DNA of 19,086 bases, taken from JACOXT01 sp964372855. GTDB lineage: Bacteria; Patescibacteriota; Microgenomatia; Levybacterales; UBA12049. This document shows, piece by piece, positions 6,927-13,717 of this stretch. The position numbers and the translations under genes were made by a program. How positions within the stretch are numbered: the first letter of the stretch is position 1; each line of letters begins with the position of its first letter. Where the stretch lies: positions 1 through 19,086 of the forward strand of contig CAYJRY010000023.1 in NCBI GenBank assembly GCA_964372855.1. The letters run 5' to 3'. The notes under the pieces are model-generated. The model saw only the letters and a program-made list of their open reading frames with translations. It was not told the DNA's origin and ran no database searches.

Positions 6927-6936
6927 GTAATTACAT
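6925..6936. promoter_or_regulatory. Palindrome at the mazEF start site, candidate autoregulatory operator
   Basis: ATGTAATTACAT is a perfect 12-bp palindrome that overlaps the end of the -10 box and the predicted start site. MazE-type antitoxins bind palindromes over their own promoters, alone or with MazF, so this is the natural operator candidate. Inference from position and symmetry. Confidence 0.5.
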
Positions 6937-7170
6937 ATGATAACTACAATTATTCCCATTGGAAATTCTAGAGGTATTCGAATCCCTAAAGTCTTACTTG
7001 ATGAAAGTGGGCTTAAAGATAAGGTTGAATTGGAAGTCAAAAAGGGCGAAATCAAAATTGTTCCAGCAAAAAGAAATACAACAAACGACACCTTGCTCTT
7101 ATCAGAAAAAACTTTAAAAACGGATTGGGATAGACCTGAAGAGGATGAGGCATGGAAAACTTTACAGTAG
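6937..7170 (+). CDS. mazE: MazE-type antitoxin (AbrB/SpoVT DNA-binding fold)
   Basis: A 77-residue antitoxin. Residues 1-45 form a swapped-hairpin AbrB domain that binds DNA as a dimer: TTIIPIGNSRGIRIPKVLL, followed by the acidic-basic VELEVKKGEIKIVPA. The C-terminal part (46-77, with SEKTLKTDWDRPEEDEAWK) is acidic and probably flexible; in MazE relatives this tail wraps the toxin and blocks its RNA site. The toxin gene starts 19 bases before this gene ends, so translation of the two is coupled. Length and layout are typical. Confidence 0.9.
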   Translation: MITTIIPIGNSRGIRIPKVLLDESGLKDKVELEVKKGEIKIVPAKRNTTNDTLLLSEKTLKTDWDRPEEDEAWKTLQ

Positions 7171-7484
7171 GAAGTGTAGTTTTAGTCACCTTTCCGTTTT
7201 CCAACTTGAAAGGAAAGAAGATTCGTCCAGCGCTAGTACTCGCACAAGTCGAATTCGATAATTTAATCTTGTGTCAGATTACTTCCAAACCTTACTCAAG
7301 TAAAACAGCTATTCGCATCGAGCCATCCGATTTTGCGCAAGGCAGTTTACCAGTTGTTAGTTTCGCAAGGCCAGACAAATTGTTTACTGCTGATATTTCT
7401 ATTGTTAAAGATACGGCAGGCAAATTGAATTCTGGGGTAAGGAAATCTATCTTAAAAAGAGTTCGCAACTTATTTGTAGGCTAA
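7152..7484 (+). CDS. mazF: MazF/PemK-type mRNA endoribonuclease toxin
   Basis: A 110-residue toxin of the MazF/PemK family, ribosome-independent endoribonucleases that cut mRNA at short sequences and arrest growth. Family marks are VGSVVLVTFPFSNLKGKK, then IRPALVL with the conserved Arg25-Pro26, and ILCQITSKP in the strand carrying the catalytic Thr/Ser. The C-terminal helix is basic (SGVRKSILKRVRNL). Full length and intact, so the pair is probably functional. The ATG lies inside mazE and follows GAGGATGAGG, which can serve as a ribosome site. The cut sequence cannot be predicted here. Confidence 0.92.
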   Translation: MENFTVGSVVLVTFPFSNLKGKKIRPALVLAQVEFDNLILCQITSKPYSSKTAIRIEPSDFAQGSLPVVSFARPDKLFTADISIVKDTAGKLNSGVRKSILKRVRNLFVG

Positions 7485-7774
7485 TGGGTTCTAATTGCAT
7501 CAATAGCTCCCAGCCATTATGAATGTAATCAACGAGGCTGTTTCACCTCTCAGATGACGATTTGATGACGATCTCACACCAATTATCTTTACAGGAGCTG
7601 AACCCTCACCCCCTTTTTTGATGGAACAAAAAAGTGTAGGCCTTTTGCGGTACTACTCCATTATGGTAAAAGTGAATAAGTTAAAATACATTTACGACAT
7701 TGACGGTAATAGCAAGCAGTACTGGGGTAGGGCAAGAAAGTATTTTAGAACTCTGAGGGGGCGACGAATTAAAC
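7485..7774. other. Gap between mazF and the zinc-ribbon gene; no convincing gene
   Basis: It holds small structures: GAGG-CTGTTTCA-CCTC (near 7534), a direct repeat GATGACGAT twice (about 7553-7571), and CTTTTTTG / CAAAAAAG around 7612-7633. Two short open frames exist: + strand from ATG 7663 (45 basic residues ending inside the next gene) and a minus-strand frame with no ATG near its upstream end (about 7500-7652). Neither has a family match I recognise. Confidence 0.4.
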
Positions 7775-7972
7775 ATGGAGCAAAAAAATATAAAGGTTAA
7801 AGATAGAATTCTAAAATGTCTCTATTGTGGTAATGATGAATTTATAATACACGATACATTACTAAATAAGACATGGCTCGCTGCTTTCGGAATGGAAGCA
7901 TTTAGTAATCAGGGTAAAGCGTATATCTGCAAAAATTGCGGTTATAAACATGAGTTCTACTCGTCGAAATAA
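7775..7972 (+). CDS. Small zinc-ribbon protein
   Basis: A 65-residue protein with two CxxC knuckles: CLYC (Cys15, Cys18) and CKNC (Cys52, Cys55). Between them lies a hydrophobic stretch (LLNKTWLAAFGMEAFSNQ), and CGYKHEFY follows the second knuckle. This fits a family of stand-alone zinc ribbons common in bacteria, with no proven role and usually described as nucleic-acid binding. The start ATG is supported by length and by the first knuckle near the N-terminus. A purine-rich GAGGGGG lies about 16 bases upstream, too far for a good ribosome site. Only one copy and no partner gene are evident. Confidence 0.75.
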   Translation: MEQKNIKVKDRILKCLYCGNDEFIIHDTLLNKTWLAAFGMEAFSNQGKAYICKNCGYKHEFYSSK

Positions 7973-8028
7973 AAATCGCGCGCGCAAACTTTAAAATTTT
8001 TTGTATTTGTTCACTTCTGATATGATTT

Positions 8029-8105
8029 TGTCATTTCGATCCTTCAGCTGATGCAGAGAAATCCCATTGGGATCCTCACGGCTACTGCATAGCCTCAGAA
8101 TGACA
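8029..8105. repeat. 77-bp hairpin repeat ending in TGTCATT / AATGACA
   Basis: The ends are inverted (TGTCATT at 8029-8035, AATGACA at 8099-8105), with inner pairs ATGCAG / CTGCAT and a core ATCCCATTGGGAT, so the whole element folds as a long imperfect hairpin. Ends of this TGTCATTctGAG type are a widespread class of small intergenic repeats in bacteria. There is no coding frame. It lies in the 301-base gap before the thioredoxin gene. Confidence 0.65.
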
Positions 8106-8148
8106 GTTTTATATTAGACTTGTGGATAGTTAAAATTTTTCTTATTTT

Positions 8149-8172
8149 TTCTCGTCGTCTAGTCAACGAGAA
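8149..8172. repeat. Palindromic repeat copy 3, possibly a terminator
   Basis: TTCTCGT / ACGAGAA, a 7-bp stem with a 10-base loop containing CTAG, followed by six T on the + strand. Its left 15 bases equal the reverse complement of the right half of copy 1 (3370-3384). Here, unlike the other copies, it lies between two rightward genes, so it could end transcription from the zinc-ribbon gene. Confidence 0.55.
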
Positions 8173-8273
8173 TTTTTTAATTCAATCTTTCTTGAAAGTC
8201 CTCTAATCTGAAGTATTTGGCTGATTATCAGATCTGGAATTCTATTCTGATTATGTTATGATAAGATAGGTAT

Positions 8274-8735
8274 ATGAATAAAACTATAATTATTGCCATT
8301 ATCTTGGCCGTAGTCGCTGGTGCTTCAATATTCCTTATTTCGCAAACAAAACAAGAAAATAACAATTCACAAGTTGTCCCGTCTGAAAATACATTAGCTA
8401 CTCAAAGCAATATTGGCAGATATATCGAATACTCAAAAAGTGCGCTTGATCAAGCCCAAGAAAAGAAAAGAGTATTTTATTTTTATGCTTCTTGGTGTTC
8501 GACTTGCCGTCCGGCTGATGAAAGTTTTCGAAATAATGAAGATAAAATCCCTAAAGACGTTGTAGTGATGAGAGTCAACTATAATGATACTGAAACTGAC
8601 CAGGAAGAAAAAGAATTAGCAAAAAAGTACAATATTACTTATCAGCATACCTTTGTCCAAATTGATTCCCAAGGAAATGAAGTAGCGAAATGGAACGGCG
8701 GACAGATCGATGAGCTTTTGAAGAATATAAAGTAA
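8274..8735 (+). CDS. Membrane-anchored thioredoxin-fold protein
   Basis: A 153-residue protein with an N-terminal membrane anchor (residues 4-23), a low-complexity linker rich in Asn, Gln and Ser (about 25-47), and a thioredoxin domain. The active site is FYASWCSTCRPADES with Cys75 and Cys78. The position that is normally a cis-proline before the last strands is YNITYQHTFVQID: His125 stands where Pro is expected, a change that usually affects redox behaviour or substrate binding. It probably acts outside the cytoplasmic membrane in disulfide reduction or exchange. The next gene, a ccdA relative that would supply electrons through the membrane, is decayed. A TATGAT box at 8257-8262 may be its -10. 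Confidence 0.87.
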   Translation: MNKTIIIAIILAVVAGASIFLISQTKQENNNSQVVPSENTLATQSNIGRYIEYSKSALDQAQEKKRVFYFYASWCSTCRPADESFRNNEDKIPKDVVVMRVNYNDTETDQEEKELAKKYNITYQHTFVQIDSQGNEVAKWNGGQIDELLKNIK

Positions 8736-8751
8736 TCGTTGATTCAGAAAT

Positions 8752-9325
8752 ATGGCATTGCTAACTGCGTTCGCTTTTCTTGCAGGAGTTGTCACAATAC
8801 TCTCCCCATGTATTCTGCCACTCTTACCCATCAACTTATCTTCAATTTTTGAAAAGAAAAACGAATGAAAATCCCGTACATTGGGGTTAGTAGTGGGATT
8901 TGTTTCAAGCTTTATACTCTTTACGCTTTTTCTCAACTTTTGTTAGATTAAGCGGTATTCCGCCGGACATACTTAATTTTTTTCAGTTGTTGTAATTTTG
9001 GGATTCGGTATTTCTTTGTTAGTTCCCATACTTTAAGTATTACTGGAAGCAATATTTTCTTATTCTTTAGCGATAGTATTACCTATGTTTCTAATAGCTC
9101 TGAGGACAAAATGCCCTAAAGAAAGTTCTAGGTATAGTAGCGAATACTATAAATATTCAGAAAGCGTTTGGAGTACTCATGATTATTACTGCTCTTTTAA
9201 TCCTTACTAATCTCGATCGCATATTTCAATCATTTATTTTGGACAAACTTCCTGGATACGGAGCAAATTGTACAAAATTTGAAGATATTGATTCTATCAA
9301 GAATCAGCTTAAAAAAATTATCTAA
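8752..9325 (+). pseudogene. ccdA: Decayed CcdA/DsbD-type transmembrane electron carrier
   Basis: It begins as a clear CcdA: MALLTAFAFLAGVVTILSPC then ILPLLPINLSSIF, including the catalytic Cys of the SPC motif. It is then interrupted by a TGA, resumes in another frame as TLGLVVGFVSSFILFTLF, again as RLSGIPPDIL, then VVVILGFGISLLVP, and ends with VLGIVANTINIQKAFGVLM, TNLDRIFQSFILDKLPGYGA and the tail up to the TAA at 9323-9325. At least four frame changes or stops occur. The second half of the membrane domain, including the second conserved Cys, is missing. Many such proteins have a C-terminal thioredoxin-like extension starting near the final segment. The start is 17 bases after the thioredoxin gene, so this was an operon. 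Confidence 0.88.
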
Positions 9326-9333
9326 ATTACATC

Positions 9334-9361
9334 TTGATTTTCCACTACACTATGCTATAGT
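9334..9361 (+). promoter_or_regulatory. Promoter of the propeller/DNRLRE gene
   Basis: TTGATT (9334-9339), 16-base spacer, TATAGT (9356-9361). Transcription would begin about eight bases before the ATG at 9377. Confidence 0.4.
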
Positions 9362-9376
9362 AGCTTTTTACGAATA

Positions 9377-10765
9377 ATGTATAAAAAAATTTTATTTTAT
9401 TTAATTTCTTTTGGTGTAATTGCATCTTTTATACATATAGCAATAACTCGTGCTGGAAATGCTCAAATACTCAACAACTTTATCGAAACATCTTTATGGA
9501 ATCCGCCAAGTCCTGATCCTTCAGGAATTGCATACAATCCTTTAACCAATACTTTGATTATAAGCGATGGGGAAGTTGAGGAAATTTTTTCACTATTCAA
9601 AGGCAAAAATGTTTATGAATCATCCTTGTCAGGAAAACTTATTCGTACTTTAAGTACCACTAATTTTTCCAACGAGCCAACTGGTGTTGCTATCAGTCCA
9701 AATAACAATCACTACTTTTTTACCGATGATGATCAAAGAAGGGTTTACGAAGTTGATTTAGGAAAAGATGGTATATTTGGAACGTGGGATGATAGTAGAC
9801 GTTATTTTAGTACTAGCGCTTTTGGAAATTATGATCCAGAAGGAATTGCTTATGGACAAAATAATCTTTACATTTTAGATGGATCAGGCGCCGAAGTTTA
9901 CAAGGTAGAACCCGGATCAAATGGTATTTTTGATGGCGTGGCACCAACTGGAGACGACAAGGTAACGCATTTTGATACGCGAATTCTTGGACAAACTGAT
10001 CCAGAAGGAATTGATTATAATAATGAATCAAATACGCTTTTTATCGTAAGTCATAACAATAATTCAAAAGTGCTTGAAGTAACTACATCAGGACAAAAAG
10101 TAAGAGAGATTGATATTGCATCGTTTAAATTGGTTGCTCCAGCAGGAATTGCTTATGCGCCATCAAGCAGCAATCCTTCAAACATGAGTCTTTATATTAT
10201 TGATCGGGGAATAGATAATAATGACGACCCAAAAGAAAATGATGGCAAACTATTCGAAATTATTTTAAGTACTCCACAATCACCGCCACGAAATCCAAGC
10301 ACACTTTCACTTGTCCCAATAGAGGATACGTACGTTAGAAGTTCTATGCCAGATAGAAATTTCGGCTTGACATCGACACTTCATGTTGATGGAAGTCCAT
10401 TTGAGATTTCTTATTTGAAATTCGACCTCTCACATTTTTTTGATAAAAACATTATTTCCGCAATTTTAAGACTAAAGATTACCAACCCTTCAACTTCAAC
10501 GCAATTTATCAAAGCAGTTGAAGAAAATTCATGGAGTGAAAACTCGTTAACATATTCTATTCGTCCCCAACTTTCACAAAATCTAAACTTAATTTCCGAT
10601 AGTTTGTTTGGTACATGGAAAGAGGTTGATATAACACCGTATGTTTCATCCAAAAAAGGAAGCCTAATGTCAGTTGGTATTGACTCGACAGGATCAGATG
10701 GGCTTGATTTCTATTCCAAAGAAAGCTCAATAGATAAACCTCAATTAGTAATTCAATATAACTAA
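9377..10765 (+). CDS. Secreted beta-propeller protein with C-terminal DNRLRE domain
   Basis: A 462-residue exported protein. Residues 1-29 form a signal peptide (KKILFYLISFGVIASF, then AGNA as a likely cleavage site). Residues about 40-300 hold repeated units around PxGIAYNP, PTGVAISPNN, DPEGIAYG, DPEGIDYN and PAGIAYAP, which fit an NHL/SMP-30-like beta-propeller of about five or six blades. From residue 315 (IEDTYVRSSMPDRNFG) to the end is a DNRLRE-type beta-sandwich, with the hallmark ILRLKI, ENSWSENSLTY, DITPYV and PQLVIQY segments. DNRLRE domains occur in large secreted and carbohydrate-active proteins, but their role is not settled. No sortase signal or C-terminal membrane anchor is seen. 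Its stop overlaps the stop of the convergent gene. A surface or extracellular binding role is inferred. Confidence 0.82.
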   Translation: MYKKILFYLISFGVIASFIHIAITRAGNAQILNNFIETSLWNPPSPDPSGIAYNPLTNTLIISDGEVEEIFSLFKGKNVYESSLSGKLIRTLSTTNFSNEPTGVAISPNNNHYFFTDDDQRRVYEVDLGKDGIFGTWDDSRRYFSTSAFGNYDPEGIAYGQNNLYILDGSGAEVYKVEPGSNGIFDGVAPTGDDKVTHFDTRILGQTDPEGIDYNNESNTLFIVSHNNNSKVLEVTTSGQKVREIDIASFKLVAPAGIAYAPSSSNPSNMSLYIIDRGIDNNDDPKENDGKLFEIILSTPQSPPRNPSTLSLVPIEDTYVRSSMPDRNFGLTSTLHVDGSPFEISYLKFDLSHFFDKNIISAILRLKITNPSTSTQFIKAVEENSWSENSLTYSIRPQLSQNLNLISDSLFGTWKEVDITPYVSSKKGSLMSVGIDSTGSDGLDFYSKESSIDKPQLVIQYN

Positions 10766-11262
10766 CTTCTCCACACCAATCTTAAGTCTTGTGGTTCTTC
10801 AAAATTCATTTTTTTCAACTGTTCATCAAACTGGTTAATTCTGCTTCTCCCAAACTCAACAATATCATCTCCAAAATTTTGATCCAAGATTGATTGCCAG
10901 AAATTCCTAGCTGCGAGTGTTGCCATAATTTGCAATTCTCTTCTTTTTAGAGGACTTTGTATATCCGAAATAATAAGATCTAGCTTGTCTTTTTTATACT
11001 GATCTAAAATACTTACTATCCCACTAATGTCATTACCCTGCGCACCATCAAAAGTATTCTTGACATCAATTATTATAGTTTTAGAACCCAATTCCCTAAA
11101 TAATCTGATTATACTCAAAATTTGACTTTCAGTAAAAAAAGCGTAATTAAGAAATGAGTATATTAATTGCTTCTCTGTTTCACTTTTTATTAGGTTTATT
11201 TCTTCTCGTCGCGCATTATTGATTGGACTTATAAATCTTCCTATATGTTCTTTTATTCCCAT
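10762..11262 (-). CDS. Unknown 166-residue cytoplasmic protein
   Basis: I do not recognise a family. The protein is soluble, with no signal or membrane segment. It has helical N- and C-terminal parts and a central alpha/beta stretch (KTIIIDVKNTFD, then LDLIISDIQSPLKRRELQIM) that looks like two parallel strands, each followed by an acidic residue, as in a Rossmann-like or receiver-like core. The C-terminal half is rich in helix and charge. It is convergent with the propeller gene, the two stop codons overlapping, and divergent from the decayed permease. The start ATG at 11262 has no ribosome site; an upstream TAAAAT could be its -10. Confidence 0.6.
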   Translation of the reverse strand: MGIKEHIGRFISPINNARREEINLIKSETEKQLIYSFLNYAFFTESQILSIIRLFRELGSKTIIIDVKNTFDGAQGNDISGIVSILDQYKKDKLDLIISDIQSPLKRRELQIMATLAARNFWQSILDQNFGDDIVEFGRSRINQFDEQLKKMNFEEPQDLRLVWRS

Positions 11263-11336
11263 ATAGCTTTATTGCAACATTTTAACAAAAATTGGTTTTA
11301 AATCTCAACTCAATTTTATTGTGATAAACTAAGGTT

Positions 11337-11664
11337 ATGGAAGTATTGTTTTTTCTATCTCTATTAGTATCTGAAATTCTTGGAACAATGGCTGGATTTT
11401 TTGCTTATCAACCATATTTCTCCCCTTTACTCTTTTTTTTGTTAATTTCAAAACTGCACTGGCTATTGTGGCGTTTTTACATATTTTTGGAAATCTCGGA
11501 CGTGTAAATTTATTTAAACATGGTTTGGGGGCTGAAGATTGATTCTTAATTTTGGAATTCCAAGTGTTGTCTTAGGTATTGTCGGCTTTTTATCATAGTG
11601 TATATTCCCAAAGAAGTATTTAAAGGAATATTAGAGGAATATTTTCTTATTGGTCTTAAATTCA
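11337..11664 (+). pseudogene. Decayed TauE/SafE (TSUP) family permease
   Basis: Membrane permeases of this family export sulfite, organosulfonates or related anions. The start MEVLFFLSLLVSEILGTMAG is intact; after a shift in a T6 run it continues as LSTIFLPFTLFFVNFKTALA and then IVAFLHIFGNLGRVNLFKHG, then shifts again to FGIPSVVLGIVGFL and to VYIPKEVFKGIL. That is about 105 residues of a protein normally near 250, with at least three frame changes and stops and the C-terminal half missing. AAGG lies just before the ATG. The identification rests on the FKTA-LHIFGNLGR-NLFKHGL pattern. Confidence 0.75.
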
Positions 11665-11697
11665 TCTCCGACTGGCTAATTTGCTATACTTTTCAAT

Positions 11698-12192
11698 ATG
11701 AAAGAAAAGCTGATTGCCTTAGTATTGTTTTCTGTAGGGTTTGCTTTTGTTGAGGCAGCGGTTGTCGTCTATCTTCGTGAGATTTTCAATAACTCTAATA
11801 CTTATATACAAACTAGTTATAAAACTATTTTAAATTTAGGTATAATCGCATTCATTATCCCTGATATCCCAGTCCTTAATGATCCCAAAATTAATTTTAC
11901 CGAACTTCAAAGAGAAGCAGCAACAATTGTTATGCTTGGCTCTCTCGCATTTATTTCAGCGCAAAGATGGAAACAAAGAATAGGTGCTTTCTTAATTGCT
12001 TTTGGGGTATGGGATATTTTTTATTATATTTTTTTGAAATACATAACCAATTGGCCAAAAACTATTTTTGATATTGATGTTTATTTTTTAATTCCAGTCA
12101 CATGGGTCGGCCCAGTCATAACGCCGATTGTAATTTCTATATTAATAATAATTCTAGGTCTAAAATTATACAAACCAAACAAATCAATCTGA
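11698..12192 (+). CDS. Conserved four-helix membrane protein of unknown function
   Basis: A 164-residue integral membrane protein with four predicted helices (about 5-27, 72-88, 94-114 and 127-159, the last possibly two). It has marked conserved-looking features: AFVEAAVVVYLREIF at the start, REAATIVML in the middle, FGVWDIFYYIFLK, and DVYFLIPVTWVGPVITP near the end. I recall unnamed proteins with the same FVEA-REAAT-FGVWD-GPV pattern in several phyla, without an assigned function. The charged residues inside helices (Glu, Arg, Asp) suggest transport or catalysis within the membrane. A TATACT box (11685-11690) lies seven bases before the ATG, so it is probably leaderless. It follows the decayed permease. 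Confidence 0.7.
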   Translation: MKEKLIALVLFSVGFAFVEAAVVVYLREIFNNSNTYIQTSYKTILNLGIIAFIIPDIPVLNDPKINFTELQREAATIVMLGSLAFISAQRWKQRIGAFLIAFGVWDIFYYIFLKYITNWPKTIFDIDVYFLIPVTWVGPVITPIVISILIIILGLKLYKPNKSI

Positions 12193-12282
12193 ACTTTCTG
12201 TTGATTAAAATTTCTTGTTAAAAATGTTGGTTTGTAGATTTTGTAGATCTATCGAGGGAAGAAAGATATAAAATTTGGCTAT

Positions 12283-12816
12283 TTATTTCTCGCTATATTT
12301 AACATCTTTTTTATAATTTCTCCCTGTGGCATCGGTAATTATGATTCCCTTCAATTTTCTTGGGTTGAACAAGTCGTTAGGTAAGGTATAAGAATGATTA
12401 TCGCCCGGTACTAAGGTAAATCTTGGAATATCACCGGAAAAATCTTTTGTGACTTGGTAGTATTTCTTGGTGTCTGTACTTGTGAGGGTGAGAGTGGTAA
12501 CGATAATACTTTTGCTACCTATGTTTGCAATATCAATACTCCAAAAAGTTTTACCATTTTCCATCTTTGTGAAGGTACCATCAAGACGTCTACCAAGAAT
12601 CTCCTGTTCGAATCGGTAGGTTATTTTCAATTTACCTTTGTCATTCCAATACTTCCATAACTCGAAGGCTCCAAGCAATAATGCAAGAATAAAACCTGCC
12701 CATGCCGCATAATCAGTTGGAGAGCTTGGAGGTGTAGTAACTGTAACAATTATTGGCTGAATTGTAGGATCAGTAGTGGGAGTAATCGTTGCTGAAATTG
12801 AAGCTGATTGGTTCAT
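12283..12816 (-). CDS. Single-pass membrane protein with a C-terminal beta-rich domain
   Basis: A protein of 177 residues from ATG 12816; an alternative TTG start three codons earlier is less likely because it would overlap the promoter. Residues 1-35 are rich in Ser, Thr, Pro and Ile with no charge other than Asp; 37-56 form one membrane helix (AAWAGFILALLLGAFELWKY); the rest alternates polar and hydrophobic residues like a beta-sandwich (LKITYRFEQE, FWSIDIANIGSKSIIVTTLTL, then PGDNHSYTLP). The ANIGSKSIIV pattern is common in Ig-like domains that follow membrane helices. I do not recognise a family. A TATAAT (minus strand, 12825-12830) is eight bases before the ATG. It is divergent from the 257-residue gene. 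Confidence 0.6.
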   Translation of the reverse strand: MNQSASISATITPTTDPTIQPIIVTVTTPPSSPTDYAAWAGFILALLLGAFELWKYWNDKGKLKITYRFEQEILGRRLDGTFTKMENGKTFWSIDIANIGSKSIIVTTLTLTSTDTKKYYQVTKDFSGDIPRFTLVPGDNHSYTLPNDLFNPRKLKGIIITDATGRNYKKDVKYSEK

Positions 12817-12893
12817 GTTGCACAATTATATCACCAATTTTTCCGCCACGAAAAAAAGGGAATTCTAATCAGTAAAGTTGAAAAACGTTAACT

Positions 12894-12922
12894 TTGTAGA
12901 TACAAATCTAATACGATATAAT
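12894..12922 (+). promoter_or_regulatory. Promoter of the 257-residue gene
   Basis: TTGTAG (12894-12899), 17-base spacer, TATAAT (12917-12922). Start near 12929. AGGGA at 12931-12935, seven bases before the ATG at 12943, could act as a ribosome site, which is unusual in this window. Confidence 0.5.
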
Positions 12923-12942
12923 CACATGCTAGGGATTTATCT

Positions 12943-13716
12943 ATGAAAAAGACTATTAAGAAAATAGATAAAATAACAGACGAAATAGCAACTAACGTAT
13001 CTATCAAGCTTATAGGTAAATTAGGAAGCGCAGCAGCAGGTTTTATTGCAGCTGGGCCACCAGGAGTCGTAATAAGTATAGCTGTAGAATCAGCTATTGA
13101 AGATATAGCAAAGAGACTATTAAGTCTTAGAGAAGCATCTAGGATGGAAAAAGTAATAAAACAGGCTTCTAAAGTATATGATGAGTTATCTAAAAAGTCA
13201 CCACTTAGAAAAGACTTTGATAAGGAAAAGTATGAAGAATTGTTCGAAGGATTACTTCTCAAAGCAAGAGAATCATACGAGGAGAAGAAGATTCCTTTAC
13301 TGGGTAATTTATTTGCAACAACTCCTTTTACCAATACTCCAATCGAGAATATAAATCAAACATTAATTACAGCTGAACAGTTAAGCTATAGACAACTTTG
13401 TATACTTGCAGTAATTGGACAAAATGAGTGGAATGGAGCATTAAAATTAAGTGAGAGGCCGATAAAGGAAGAGTATAAAGATAAATTTAGTGAAAACACA
13501 TGGGGTATTTATCATGATATATTTTTAATGGTAGCTCTGGGCATTGTAGTACAAATGTATAAGGATTCTCAGACAATAGACCCATTACTAGCCATTGGAA
13601 AAATTATTCCGAATAACCTCAAATTGCATTATCCAGGAAGATTACTTTTTAATGGAATGAGATTAGATACTATCGATAAAAGAGATACAAACCAAGTAAT
13701 AAATATTTTAAGATAA
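12943..13716 (+). CDS. Unknown protein with a Gly/Ala-rich hydrophobic segment (possible accessory or effector gene)
   Basis: A 257-residue protein with no family I can name. Layout: a basic amphipathic N-terminus (1-23); a Gly/Ala-rich hydrophobic segment interrupted by a Gly-Pro-Pro turn (24-51, with GFIAAGPPGVVISI), which could be a hairpin that inserts in a membrane; a charged helical region (52-116); then KKIPLLGNLFATTPF, about 20 residues, and AEQLSYRQLCILAVIG (144-159). I recall the LGNLFA-x(20)-AEQLSYRQL arrangement from uncharacterised bacterial proteins, often single genes in variable regions. The last third is mixed helix. It has its own promoter and is flanked by divergent and convergent orphan genes. 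A role in defence or stress is only a guess. Confidence 0.6.
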   Translation: MKKTIKKIDKITDEIATNVSIKLIGKLGSAAAGFIAAGPPGVVISIAVESAIEDIAKRLLSLREASRMEKVIKQASKVYDELSKKSPLRKDFDKEKYEELFEGLLLKARESYEEKKIPLLGNLFATTPFTNTPIENINQTLITAEQLSYRQLCILAVIGQNEWNGALKLSERPIKEEYKDKFSENTWGIYHDIFLMVALGIVVQMYKDSQTIDPLLAIGKIIPNNLKLHYPGRLLFNGMRLDTIDKRDTNQVINILR

Positions 13717-13717
13717 A

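Noticed and set aside
7500..7652. Antisense frame reading GGEGSAPVKIIGVRSSSNRH
   Set aside because: It has no ATG in its upstream part and looks like the translation of a repeat-like sequence; no support as a gene.
7618..7800. Open frame of 60 residues before the zinc-ribbon gene
   Set aside because: No recognisable family, very basic, no ribosome site, and it overlaps the start of the better-supported gene. The part from ATG 7663 cannot be excluded as a small gene.
7978..7987. Alternating CG run (CGCGCGCG)
   Set aside because: Short and isolated; no paired arm or T-run, so not called a terminator or Z-DNA element.
3359..8172. CRISPR-like array from the palindromic repeats
   Set aside because: Three diverged copies at irregular distances of 1-4 kb, with no spacers and no cas genes.
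8752..9325. Stop codon recoding (UGA as Gly, as in Gracilibacteria) to explain the broken ccdA
   Set aside because: The breaks include TAG, TAA and frame changes plus a large loss, and UGA ends csaA and gltX normally.
12888..13334. Antisense open frame of 148 residues opposite the 257-residue gene
   Set aside because: Shadow frame; the + strand gene has a promoter, a ribosome site and better residue composition.
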